A stretch of 64,000 bases of DNA from Stentor roeselii (lineage: Eukaryota; Ciliophora; Heterotrichea; Heterotrichida; Stentoridae), in contig RSEH01000049.1 in the NCBI GenBank assembly GCA_006503475.1, positions 1-64,000 on the forward strand. The letters are read 5' to 3'. A program made the translations under genes and the position numbers. The stretch's first letter is position 1, and each line of letters opens with the position of its first letter. The notes under the pieces were generated by a model. It was not told the DNA's origin and did no database searches. It saw only the letters and a list, made by a program, of their open reading frames with translations. Positions 45,991-56,689 of this stretch are shown here, in pieces.

Positions 45991-48233
45991 TTATTTATTA
46001 GAAGAATTATCAGGAGTAAGAAGAAGGGTTTTCTTGCTTGTTTTGAAAGAGATGATTTTTGAATGTTTTTGAATTTTTTTTAAAATTTTTAACAAGTGGC
46101 CGCCTTTTAGTTGAAGATTTTCTGATGAAGGGATTTCGGAGGAGATGAGACTTTGAAGAATAAGATTTGCTTGGAAGGAGGGAAAGGATGGAAGGATTGA
46201 AGGGTTTTCTATGGAAAGCTCGTTGAGTTTCGTTAGAAGTGAGAAGGTTTTGACGGGGTCTGAAGAATGTTTTAAGTGAAGGTAAAGTTTTAAGATTGTT
46301 TTGTAGGGCTCGGGTAGTTTTACTTTGTAAAGACGGTATTTTTCGTAGTGAGGAGAAAAGTCATTTTTTTCAATACCCTGGAAAAAAAGTTTAGAAAGAC
46401 GAAAGAAACCATGTTTTCCGTAGAGTAGTTGGAAGTTTGATTGAGATTCTGAAAGGGATGGGCTTAGAGCTGTTATCAAGTTGTTTGAACATTCTTCGAA
46501 TAATGAACTGTTCTTCAAGACCTCAAAGTTTCCTTTATAGACACTTGAATCGAAATAATCTTTGTCAGTCAAAAGAAGTTCTTTAATCTCATTATAAAGA
46601 ATTAGAAAAGACTCTGATTCAAAAGTAAAGCGATTTATGTGAATTTTAAAAAGATTTTCTAGTAAAGCTAAAGAATGCATTTGTTGTTTTAGGACTATTC
46701 GCTGAGGTTTACTTTTTGATGAAGGATTTTCTTGGGACTTAAGGATTCTTTTAAATCGGGTCAAGTTGTTTTCGTCTATTTTCTTGAAATTTAATAAAAA
46801 GTTCTCAAATGTCTGAGTTTCGAGGAAAGACTTGTAAAAATCAAGCATTGAACAAGGAAAATCTCTGCAAAGTTTAATTGAAGATAAAAAATTACTTTTG
46901 TTGAATGGATGAGCCTTTTCAACTTTTTCTAAAAATTCTTCTAAATTTTTCAAGTCTTGAAAAAAGTTTAAGAAAGACTTTCGAATTATTTTCAAGAATT
47001 TTTTTTCTTTTTTATGGAAATCTTTACATATTTTCATTTTTCTGATTTTTTCTAAACATTTTTGGTCTTCGATGAGGGTTTCTAGATAGTTTAAATAAGC
47101 AAGATTGAAAGTGGAATTATTTACCCTGAAATAAATCTTTGCAAGTGTTAATTCATTAAAAATTTTTTTCTTGCGACATTGACAGAGGCGCAGGTTTTCG
47201 ATTATTTGAAAGTTTCCAGTGTCCAAATCGAGAAAATTTATATTTTTAGACCATCTCTTAAATATTTCATCTTTAACCTTTCTTTTATTAACCCCAGCAA
47301 TGAAAGGAGTAACACATCCTAAAAAATCAACACTTTTTGCATCTATCAAATGAAAAACATTCAAATTCCACTCCAACGGAAAAATGAGCTGCTTGATGGC
47401 CTCAATCATTTCAAAAATCAAAACCTGATCAGTTCCATAAAAAACCATCTGCCCATTCAACAAAGCCACTTCCCAAGCACTTAAAACATTTTCTAAACTG
47501 ACATTTTCTAACAACAAAACAATTCCTCTATCAAATCTTCCTATTTTTCCAGTCCTTTCAACAGGAGATGAAAAGCGGCACTTGCTGATTTCGCATAAAA
47601 CTTTGACATCATAAGGAGGATTTATCAAATTTTCTTGAATATGAATAATTGACTTGAGCAGTTCAAGAGAACTTACAAGTTGATTTGAAATGCTTAAGTT
47701 AGTGAAATGTTTGTAAAGCAACAAAAGCATATCATGAAAAAAAGTGACATGACTTGTGTAAGAGTAAATCACGAAAATAACTGGAACAAAAAAAAAGTCC
47801 TCGAAATCATCTGGAATTCCTTCGAACATTGAAAGTGACTCTAAAAGACGATCTCTTGAAAGTTCTAATGTAGATGGAACTATTTTTTCGTAAAAGACTA
47901 AAGAGTGAATGTAAAGAAAACGACCAGTCCTTGCTTCAGTTATCGAATTGGATAGCAGCTGGTGATCTTTTAGATTGGGTGTTATTTCTTCGAAATCGCA
48001 TAAAGGCAGAACCTGGGTGAAAGTTACTTTGTATAGATCTAGAAGATCTGATCCGCTTAGAGGGTAGCTGAATGTTCTCTTGAGTTTTTTCTTGAAATTT
48101 TCTTCAATCAGCATCACTATTTAAATTTACTTCTGAGTTCTGAAACTGGAAATCCGTAAATGTCAAACCGTTCAACTAACCCGAGAGGTGGACTGAAATC
48201 TTCAAAAAAATGAGAAAATGATTTTTCTGACAT
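45991..48233 (-). CDS. DENN-domain protein (probable Rab GEF)
   Basis: About 742 residues if a 14-nt intron (48117-48130) is removed, joining a 5' exon (ATG 48231-48233; residues FDIYGFPVSELR just before the splice) to the long frame. The N-terminal 300 residues show the DENN order: an upstream part (FLYIHSLVFYEKI; FFVPVIFVIYSYTSHVTFFH), then the core with NVLSAWEVALLNGQMVFYGT, FPLEWNLNVFHLI and DFLGCVTPFIAGV. The rest is helical and Lys-rich. DENN proteins exchange GDP for GTP on Rab GTPases. TATAAAT lies 10 bp before the ATG. Without splicing, translation would have to start at 48114 and miss the first strand. Confidence 0.82.
48117..48130 (-). other. Probable 14-nt intron of the DENN gene
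   Basis: Minus-strand GTAAATTTAAATAG, with A at -6 and TAG acceptor as in the 15-nt introns. Removal is the only GT...AG cut of this size that joins the two frames without a stop. Confidence 0.7.
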
Positions 48234-48512
48234 TGATTTTATTTATACTTAAAATATTGGAATATAGATTATAGGAGATTTGACATAACTGAATTTTTGT
48301 TCAAATAATGAAAGTCTTTAAGTTTTGATAGTTTTCATGCATCTAAACTGATGAAAATAAGATTAAAATATGCATATTGACTTGATTTGAAGATAACTTG
48401 TTCTGATTCTCTGCTTAAAACAACAAATTATCCAGGTCCTAAGATTAAACTAAAACATTTAAATTTCTGTAGAAATTATTCCTAAAATCTAAATTAATTC
48501 TAAATGATCTAC
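48234..48512. other. AT-rich spacer
   Basis: Lies between the DENN start and the end of a GH1 gene on the same strand. It holds TATAAAT 10 bp before the DENN ATG. Nothing else seen. Confidence 0.5.
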
Positions 48513-50078
48513 CTAATTTTCTTCTGATCTAATTCTCTTAATCAAATCATTAGCTGAAGGCATAGTCATGCGATTATAATGATTAGATCCCAAATATCCA
48601 ATCAAGCTTTGATACAAATAATAACTTTCCTTAGGATACCTAGTCAAATTATTTGTATAATCAACATAAGTGATCCCAAACCTAACATTAAACCCATCAG
48701 CCCATTCAAAGTTATCCATCAAGCTCCACAAAAAGTACCCTTTAACATTGACCCCATCATCAACAATACTATCCAAAACATTCATAACATGATGATACAC
48801 ATAGTTAACTCTAAAAGTATCATTTAAAACTTGAGGTAAAGGAGTTTGAGTTTCATCAGGACAACTGCATCCATTCTCAAAAATATAAACATGAGGATTC
48901 GAGTACCTTTTTTTAATCCAAGTCAAAATAGACCTAAGTCCTTCAGGATAAACATAAAGCCAAGTCGATTCAGCTCTCGGTCCAATAACATGTCCAGAGG
49001 CATTGAAAGGTGTTCTTTCAACTCTTGAGTCATTCACATAGTTCGACCCAGGATTTCCAGTATATCTCGCATAACTACTTGTATAATAATTGAGACCTAA
49101 AAAATCATAAGACCCTTTCAACAATGCTGAAGTAGTACTGTTAAAAGTAGGAAGTCTTCCATCCTCAATCACACTGGTCATCTCAGGAGGGTACCTGCCG
49201 AAAGTCAATGGGTCAGCGAACCAGGCATACCCGAAGGCCACTACCGTATTAACAGCATTCACATCATTTTGAACTGAAGTATTAAACGGCAAGGCATAGT
49301 CACAGTTGATGGTCATTCCAATCTTTCCTTTATGCTGGGGCTGATACTTAGTCCTATAAGTTTGAACAGCAAGGCCATGAGCCAGCAGGGCATTATGCGC
49401 TGCTATATAAGGTTCAGTGCTTGAATCTCCACCTCCTCCCACACTTTCACACCAGTCTCCAAAGCCAGGACTACATCTTCCAGGAGCATGAATGCCACTT
49501 CCATACCCAATCCAACTAAAAGTCTGAATTTCATTCATTGTAAGCCACCTTTTTACCAGATGTCCGAATCTACTAAAGCAAAAATCAGCGTAAGCGTTAA
49601 ACTTGTTGGGAATGTCAGGGTCAAGCCAAGTACTCACTGATGAAAAGTTGTTGAAAGATTGGGGAAGGTCCCAATGGAATAAAGTGACGTAAGGCTCGAG
49701 ACCTGCATTTTTTATGGATTTTAGAAGGTTGAGGTAGAAGTTTACTCCGTCTTCGTTTATGTTGTTGACGTCACCTGAAGGGAGTAGCCGTGACCAGGAC
49801 AGTGAAAGTCGGAAGGCTTTAACTCCGAGGTTCTGCATTAAGACTAGGTCTTGCTGGTAACGATGGTAAAAATCATCGGCGATTTCGGCTGTGTCACCAT
49901 TTGCGATACGGCCTGCTTGGCTTTGGAAGTAGTCCCAGATTGATGGACCTCTTCCTGAGATGTTCCAAGCGCCTTCGACTTGGAAGGCTGCTGTCGCTGT
50001 TCCCCACGCGAAGTCTGCGGGAAGCACTTGTCCTAGTATTAAGGGGATTATGCAGAGCGATATAAATAATTTCGCCAT
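48513..50078 (-). CDS. Secreted GH1 beta-glucosidase, copy 1
   Basis: 521 residues with an N-terminal signal peptide (MAKLFISLCIIPLILG). The rest is a full glycoside hydrolase family 1 barrel: DFAWGTATAAFQVEGAW opens it, E183 in WLTMNEIQTF is the acid/base and E401 in YIFENGCS is the nucleophile. The usual NEP motif is NEI here. FLWSLMDNFEWADGFNVRFG closes the active site. The enzyme cleaves beta-glucosides, probably in food vacuoles, to digest plant or algal sugars. It is closely similar to the copy at 52889-54454 and both read the same way. No ER-retention signal is present. Confidence 0.95.
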   Translation of the reverse strand: MAKLFISLCIIPLILGQVLPADFAWGTATAAFQVEGAWNISGRGPSIWDYFQSQAGRIANGDTAEIADDFYHRYQQDLVLMQNLGVKAFRLSLSWSRLLPSGDVNNINEDGVNFYLNLLKSIKNAGLEPYVTLFHWDLPQSFNNFSSVSTWLDPDIPNKFNAYADFCFSRFGHLVKRWLTMNEIQTFSWIGYGSGIHAPGRCSPGFGDWCESVGGGGDSSTEPYIAAHNALLAHGLAVQTYRTKYQPQHKGKIGMTINCDYALPFNTSVQNDVNAVNTVVAFGYAWFADPLTFGRYPPEMTSVIEDGRLPTFNSTTSALLKGSYDFLGLNYYTSSYARYTGNPGSNYVNDSRVERTPFNASGHVIGPRAESTWLYVYPEGLRSILTWIKKRYSNPHVYIFENGCSCPDETQTPLPQVLNDTFRVNYVYHHVMNVLDSIVDDGVNVKGYFLWSLMDNFEWADGFNVRFGITYVDYTNNLTRYPKESYYLYQSLIGYLGSNHYNRMTMPSANDLIKRIRSEEN

Positions 50079-51127
50079 TTATTTGGATTTTGGCTTGGTT
50101 TGTATATATTAATAGATTTATAAATATAGAGATTTTTGGAATTATATTTAAGTTTTCTTGTAGAATGAATTTTTTAGAATATATATTATTTCACTTTTAG
50201 GGATACCTTGTTTTATTTAGAATTTTTCAGTGAGTCTTTAATTTTGGAGGGTTTGAAGGGTTTTTTAAACAAATTCTCAGAATTTTAGTACTTTGATGAG
50301 ATTTAGAGTTTTTTAAAAAAGGTTAGAGATGGATCTGAATAAAATCGAATTGGTAAGGAAGAAAAAGAAAAATTTTGTGAGACATGTAGAAAAACTTAAG
50401 AGTGCAAACAAAAATTGAAGTTAGGTTAAATTTATTAGATTAGGGTATAAAATCTTTAAAACAATGAAAAATAAACTATCAGAGATACTTGGCTAGCATG
50501 TCTAAGACCATTCATGAAATGTTTTTATTGTTTATATAACTCATTTTATCAGTGATAATTGTTATGATGTCTTTCTTTATCTGTATTAAGTCTTGATTAA
50601 AATTAAAGATCTTGCTTGAAGAACTCACTTAAAAAGCTGGAGCACGAAGATTAAATTTTGAATCACATTATAAAATTATAATGAATATATATGAATGAAC
50701 TGTTGATATTTATATGATATAACTATACTGTTCTGAATATCTAAGAAGTGTAATCTCTATCAATTAATTGTTAAAACTTATATAAACATCAACTATAGTG
50801 TCCTTTCATATACAACAGACAATCATCCCTAAAATTATTCTAAATTTTTTTTGAAAAAAATTGTAGGCCTATTAAAAATAAAATAGACAGTCCAAGGTCA
50901 TAAATAAACAACAAATTTTTTTAGACAAGAAAATTAAAGTCTAATGAATAGTTTACTTAAATATTGGCAATAAAGGCCTTATGGATAAAAAATTCTATTA
51001 CTGATTTTACACAATTTACTTAAAAAGTATCTAATGTAAGCATTTTGCAATTTTTAGATTTAACTTTTGACTAAAAATATAGACATATTTCAGATTTACT
51101 ATTTAATAATAATTCTCTTATAAATAA
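50079..51127. other. AT-rich intergenic stretch
   Basis: About 1 kb between the GH1 copy 1 start and the protease gene. Many stops in all frames; no repeat or RNA seen. CTTATAAATAA lies just before the ATG at 51128. Confidence 0.5.
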
Positions 51128-52542
51128 ATGTCAACAAGTTCTAGCATGTCTGAACAGAAAGAGAATCAAATAATTCGCCAAAATGCACCAGATATTCTTA
51201 AAAAATCTGAATGGATGCTTTTTTTCCGGTTTACCTTTAGAATAATTACATTAACTTTCAGAGCAGCTGTAACAGTTTTGCAAGTAAAAAAAAATCTTGA
51301 ACCTATAATTTTATATCGCATCAAAATATTCGACTTTCTATCGGTCCAAGTATATTAACAGATGAAACAATTTTAAAAAAGAGAGATTATACAGATATAA
51401 TAAATATTGAAGTTAAATTGATGGGAGGCATGATTGAGGATATATATTTTAAACCAATCAATAGCTTTGAAGCGTTATTGGTTGATTGCGATTCTCATAA
51501 ATTAGTTACAGGTCTGCCATTTAATCCTTTAAATAACCCAAAAAATTTACCACAGAATTTCACTTGCAGAATTATTGTTGAGAAGATTTATAACAACGGA
51601 AATAGGCAACTAGAAATAGGAACCGGTTTCATTTTTAAGTCGAAAAACGGAAGATTATTTATTATAACAGTAGCTCATCTTTCTAAATCACCCCTCAGCT
51701 TTTCTACTTTAAAAAGTTCATATGCAATCTTTGATATAGACCAAAATCATTTAAACTATTCAGAAATACTGGAAAAAAGAATTATTTGCAATCATAATAT
51801 TTATAGAATTATTGACTCAAATCTTAAAATAATTAACTCGTTCCAAAATATCGATGGTATAACAAAAAGTGCTTATTCTTTGAATAATGACATAATGGCC
51901 TTTGAAATAGATGATCATTGTATTTGTGGTCTTGATCTAAGATTAGAAAATTTTACCTTTGTTGACTTTCAAGATATTCCTGATGAAAATATAGATACAA
52001 TTCTTATAGGATTCCCTGGAATAGTTGAACCAAGTAATATTACATTAAAAGATCAAGTAGATGACTTTGAAATAACAAATGCAATTAATACTATTCAAAA
52101 AAATGTATTGTTCGTAACTGAAGGAAAGGTGAAAAATAAATCAAATTTATTATGCATTTCTAATTCGAGTATACCTGGCATGAGTGGCAGCCCACTTTTA
52201 TGGAATGATCAGGGAACATGGAAAATTTGTGGAATTTTACTTGGTGGGCCTGCAGTTTTAGGTCATCGTGAGCTCTGTGACTTTGCTATGGTTTATAAAA
52301 ATAATGGAAGTGATTGTGCTTTACAATTCTTAAAAGGATTCCCACCAGAAATGAAAAATAGTAAAAGAGTATTAAAAATTTATATGCAAAGAGATTTTAA
52401 TATTGAAGGAATAGTGAGACTTGAGTACTCATTGTTTATTTCAAATTTTAGTAGTAGTCTAACTACTGAAGAAAGAGTGAGAATTCTAAATCATAACTTG
52501 GCATATCCAGTATCTGAGTTTTTAGAATCCTTAAACAATTAG
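51128..52542 (+). CDS. Trypsin-like serine protease domain protein, frame uncertain near 5' end
   Basis: The main frame from about 51300 to 52542 encodes a PA-clan (trypsin-like) fold: GTGFIFKSKNGRLFIITVAH with the catalytic His, NNDIMAFEID with a probable Asp, and SIPGMSGSPLLW with the catalytic Ser. A short upstream frame from ATG 51128 (SEQKENQIIRQNAPDILKKS) ends at 51358 in another register. A length change of 2 mod 3 is needed to join them, and no 14-nt GT...AG segment does it, so either the N terminus is damaged or translation starts at 51418. The gene is AT-richer than its neighbours and sits, on the opposite strand, between two GH1 copies. No signal peptide is seen. Confidence 0.65.
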
Positions 52543-52888
52543 ATAATTTTTTTTATAATTATATGTTATTATTAAATTTCAACAATTTTCTCATCACCTA
52601 ATTCTAAAACTAGAAAAGATTTTTCCTGATAATTTTACAGAATCATTTTTTTATATATTTAAAGCAATTAGTGGAAAGATTCCGAGAGGATTCCAGATTA
52701 ATAATCACGATTAATCGTTTATAGTATAGAGATCCTATAACAGATCTTTATAGAATATAAGATAATATAAATAGAAGCTTTTATTAAATTGGGATTGATA
52801 TATTTAGATAAATCTGATGATTAAATTCTGCTTTCAATAATATTGCATAAGATCATATTTATCATAAATTTCTCAACACAAATTAAAT
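52543..52888. other. AT-rich spacer
   Basis: Lies between the ends of the convergent protease and GH1 copy 2 genes. No feature seen. Confidence 0.5.
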
Positions 52889-54454
52889 CTATTGGTCTAT
52901 TAATCTAATTCTTCTAATTAAGTCTTGAGCTGAAGGCATCGTAAATCGACTATAATGGCTTGATCCTAGATAGTTTATCAAGCTTTGGTATAAATAGTAG
53001 CTCTGTTTTGGATACCTTGTCAAGTTGTTATTATAGTCAACGTAAGTTATTCCGAATCTTACATTAAAACCATCTGCCCATTCAAAGTTATCCATCAAGC
53101 TCCATAAAAAGTAACCCTTGACATTAACCCCGTCATCAACAATGCTATCCAAAACATTCATGACATGATTATAAACATAATCAACTCTAAAAGTATCATT
53201 TAAGACTTGAGGTAAAGGAGTTTGAGTTTCATCCGGACAACTACATCCATTCTCAAAAATATAAACATGAGGATTCGAGTACCTTTTTTTAATCCAAGTC
53301 AAGATAGACCTAAGTCCTTCAGGATAAACATAAAGCCAAGTAGATTCAGCTCTCGGTCCAATGACATGTCCAGAGGCATTAGAAGGTGACCCTTGAACTC
53401 TCGAATCATCTCCATAGTTCGATCCAGTTTCCCCTGTATACTTGACATAATTACTCGAATAATAATTCAATCCCAAGAAATCAAAAGACCCTTTCATCAA
53501 AGCAGAGGCACTCGCATTAAACGTAGGAAGTCTTCCTCCAGTGATAACACTCGTCATCTCATCAGGGTACTTCCCAAACACAATCGGATCAGCGAACCAT
53601 CCGAATCCAAAAGCGACGGCAGTATTCACAGCATTCACATCATCCTGAACAGAAGTATTAAAAGGTAAAGCATATCCACTATTAATAGTCATTCCAATTT
53701 TACCTCCATGTTTCTTCTGATACTTATTCCTATAAGTTTGAACAGCAAGTCCATGAGCAAGTAAAGCATTATGAGCAGCGATATAAGGTTCAGTGCCTGA
53801 ATTTCCTCCTCCTCCAACACTTTGACACCAGCTTCCAAACCCTGGACTACATCTTCCAGGAGCATGAGTCCCGACGCCATACCCGATCCAAGCGAAAGTA
53901 GAGATTTCATTCATTGTAAGCCACTTTTTGACGAGATGTCCGAATTTATCAAAGCAAAAATCAGCGTAAGCATTGAACTTGTTGGGAACGTCAGGGTCCA
54001 GCCAGGTGCTGACTGATGTGAAGTTGTTGTAAGCTTGAGGCAAGTCCCAATGAAAAAGAGTCACGTAAGGCTCGATTCCTGCTTGTTTAAGGGCTGTTAA
54101 GAGGTTTAGGTAAAAATTCACTCCTTCTTGATTCACGTTGTTTATGTCGCCTGTTGGAAGGAGACGAGTCCAGGATAAGGACAGTCGGAATGCTTTCACT
54201 CCGAGGGTCTGCATTGAAACGATGTCTTGCTGGTAACGATGGTAAAAATCGTCGGCTACGTCGGCTTTGTCACCGTTCGCGATACGCCCTGGCTGGTCTT
54301 GGAAGTAGTCCCAGATTGATGGACCTCTTCCGAGTATGTCTGAAGCACCTTCGACTTGGAAGGCTGCTGTCGCTGTTCCCCAGGCAAAGTCTGGAGGAAG
54401 TACTTGTCCTAGTATTAGTGGGATGAGTGAAAGAACTATAAGATTCTTTGACAT
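52889..54454 (-). CDS. Secreted GH1 beta-glucosidase, copy 2
   Basis: 521 residues, the same length as copy 1, with signal peptide MSKNLIVLSLIPLILG. Catalytic residues are in WLTMNEISTF (E183) and YIFENGCS (E401). Between about residue 359 and 475 it is almost identical to copy 1 (identical from NASGHVIGPRAE through VLNDTFRV), while the N-terminal half differs at many positions. This points to gene conversion or strong selection on the C-terminal half. Role as for copy 1. Confidence 0.95.
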   Translation of the reverse strand: MSKNLIVLSLIPLILGQVLPPDFAWGTATAAFQVEGASDILGRGPSIWDYFQDQPGRIANGDKADVADDFYHRYQQDIVSMQTLGVKAFRLSLSWTRLLPTGDINNVNQEGVNFYLNLLTALKQAGIEPYVTLFHWDLPQAYNNFTSVSTWLDPDVPNKFNAYADFCFDKFGHLVKKWLTMNEISTFAWIGYGVGTHAPGRCSPGFGSWCQSVGGGGNSGTEPYIAAHNALLAHGLAVQTYRNKYQKKHGGKIGMTINSGYALPFNTSVQDDVNAVNTAVAFGFGWFADPIVFGKYPDEMTSVITGGRLPTFNASASALMKGSFDFLGLNYYSSNYVKYTGETGSNYGDDSRVQGSPSNASGHVIGPRAESTWLYVYPEGLRSILTWIKKRYSNPHVYIFENGCSCPDETQTPLPQVLNDTFRVDYVYNHVMNVLDSIVDDGVNVKGYFLWSLMDNFEWADGFNVRFGITYVDYNNNLTRYPKQSYYLYQSLINYLGSSHYSRFTMPSAQDLIRRIRLIDQ

Positions 54455-54716
54455 TTTTTACTGGGGGTATTTTGTCAACAGATTAGTCAGTAATTTTAAA
54501 TTGATTTTTTATTGGGTGATGAGACTTATATGGTATTTTTGGTTAAATGCTTATCTTCGAAGATAAATCTAAAAATATTCATTACTTTATATTTCATCAA
54601 GATGACTTGTATACTGTCACAAATCACTTACTCTTCATTACTAATCAAAATGATTCATATTGCAAATACTCAATAGTCCAAACCTCAATCTAATAACTAA
54701 CCTAAAACGAAAAACA
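54455..54716. other. Intergenic spacer
   Basis: 262 bp upstream of GH1 copy 2 and downstream of the next minus-strand gene. AT-rich; nothing seen. Confidence 0.45.
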
Positions 54717-56669
54717 TTAAAAATGATATTTCTCAACAGAATGCACAGCACTTTTAGCTAAAAACCTGCTCCTTTTTCCACTTCTATTCCTAAGCGATCC
54801 TAAATTCAACGAAGGTAAATCTCTTTCCCCAACATCAAATCGACTAATCTCTCTAGTAGTACTTCCCTTAGAATTTTTAGTAATTTCATTAAAAAACCCA
54901 GAAAAATCCTGATCACTGCAAGGAACTTTCCCTTTTTTAATACCATCAATAACCTTTCCCTTGATCATAATGAGTTCAGGTCTAGAAAACGCTTTATCGC
55001 GATACACAACAGGACTAGGATGATAAACAACAGAAGTTCTAACCCCAGCGAGCATAGAAGTGGTTTGTCCACAAGCCAAACAATTTTTTTTCAACAAAAA
55101 ATTCGCAGAAGGTAAGACCGAGCTATAATGATCTTTTCCTTCAATCGACAAAATAAGTTCATTTTGCAGGTCTTTATCAATATTTTGCCCTAAAGAATGT
55201 CGGTCGTCCTCATCCTGTGCATCTAAAACTTGCTGCATTTGAAAAGCTTCAACTAAAAAAGAAACATTTTTCTTTATTTTATTTGTTTTTTTTTCAAGGT
55301 TTTCAATTAAAATTCTTAATTCTTGGATTTTTCCATTCACAGATAAAAGTTCTTTATCAATGTTTAGCTTCTCTCGAGATCTGTCTTCGGAGTGCTCAGA
55401 CATTTCGTAGAGGACTTGCTTCATTAGAAGAGTGTTGTTGTCGGCAGAGCTTCGGAGGTTGTTGGTCATGTTGTCTATCTGCCCGCTTAGCTCGTTTCGG
55501 ATTTTAGTTACTTCGAAGTTTAACTTTACGATTAGCTTTTCGATTACGCCTTCTTCGAATGCGTCACCTGTGGGAATTGTGTTTACTGCATCTACTGGTT
55601 TGACTGGAGGTGACCTAGCTTCTTCAATTTCATTTAAGTCTATCATAAGTTTTAAGGTGTTTCTTTTGTTTTTTGAGTTTCGCATTTGTCCAGTTCTTGC
55701 TAGTTTTGACTTTCTTTCTTCAACTTTACGAATATGGTCTAAAATCTTCTGCACCTGGACATCCCTCGTATAAGTAACATTATTAAGAATCTCAGTATTA
55801 AGTTCCATCAAAATAAAGCTTTCATAATCAACTAACTTGCTAAGCTGTTCAGCTTCCAAAGAATGATAAAAATAATCCGAAACAATAGAAACAACCTTCA
55901 TAGGAAAAAACTTATCCAAAAACAAGTCCCTATGAAAAAACTCATCTTTAATCTTCATAACATGATCCGAGACTTCCTTAAACTTTTCCATGACTCTTTC
56001 CTTATACTCAGAAAACTCATCAATCTCAAGTTTATTCGCCTTCGAGTCCCTAGCCAAATGTACCATTTCATTATGACTCTTCCAAATAGTCTCAAGTTCC
56101 CTTTTATACATCCCGATCTCTAAACTAATCGATTTCGCCTTATCACTAGCAGCCATCGCTTTTTCCTCAGCCCTCAAAGAAATATTCGTATAAGTCGCAT
56201 TTAAATCTCTAAAGTTTCTTCCAATATTTTCCATTTCCTTGATCATAGATTCCTTATTATGTTCAACAACAAGTTCCAATTTACTTATTTCCTCTTCATT
56301 TTTCATCAATCTTTTCGTGACACTCTGCAAAGAATCATTAGTTTCCATAAGAGTGAAATTAACAGTTTTGATTTTTTCGTTAATAAAAGAAATTTCTTGT
56401 TCAATTCGAATATTTTCTCTTTTTCTGTTCCCTTCAGCTTCAGCGAATTTCGCAAAAATTTCTTGCATGACTGTTTCTTGGTCCTTATCGCCGAAGACCA
56501 TCGTTTCGAGTTGTTTGATGCGGGTTTCAAGTTTTGAACAATGAGAACGAGTCATGCTGAGTTGGTCGCGGTCTTCTTTTGCTCGGGTGATGACGGGGAT
56601 AAGCTGGAGATGAAGGATTTCTCGCATTCGAGTCTCTAAGTCGAACCATTCGAGTTCTCGTGAAGCCAT
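54717..56669 (-). CDS. Long coiled-coil protein, unknown
   Basis: 650 residues from MASRELEWFDLETRM (ATG 56667-56669). The open frame runs further upstream but there it overlaps the coding region of the PAP2 gene. Most of residues 10-300 and 370-480 is coiled coil (SKLELVVEHNKESMIKEMEN; TKIRNELSGQIDNMTNNLRS). The C-terminal 170 residues are basic and polar, with a lone Cys pair (NCLACGQTT), ending in RNRSGKRSRFLAKSAVHSVE. It is probably a structural protein of cilia or cortex. Start lies 20 bp after the stop of the PAP2 gene. Confidence 0.8.
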   Translation of the reverse strand: MASRELEWFDLETRMREILHLQLIPVITRAKEDRDQLSMTRSHCSKLETRIKQLETMVFGDKDQETVMQEIFAKFAEAEGNRKRENIRIEQEISFINEKIKTVNFTLMETNDSLQSVTKRLMKNEEEISKLELVVEHNKESMIKEMENIGRNFRDLNATYTNISLRAEEKAMAASDKAKSISLEIGMYKRELETIWKSHNEMVHLARDSKANKLEIDEFSEYKERVMEKFKEVSDHVMKIKDEFFHRDLFLDKFFPMKVVSIVSDYFYHSLEAEQLSKLVDYESFILMELNTEILNNVTYTRDVQVQKILDHIRKVEERKSKLARTGQMRNSKNKRNTLKLMIDLNEIEEARSPPVKPVDAVNTIPTGDAFEEGVIEKLIVKLNFEVTKIRNELSGQIDNMTNNLRSSADNNTLLMKQVLYEMSEHSEDRSREKLNIDKELLSVNGKIQELRILIENLEKKTNKIKKNVSFLVEAFQMQQVLDAQDEDDRHSLGQNIDKDLQNELILSIEGKDHYSSVLPSANFLLKKNCLACGQTTSMLAGVRTSVVYHPSPVVYRDKAFSRPELIMIKGKVIDGIKKGKVPCSDQDFSGFFNEITKNSKGSTTREISRFDVGERDLPSLNLGSLRNRSGKRSRFLAKSAVHSVEKYHF

Positions 56670-56689
56670 TAGGATTATGAAGAGGATTT

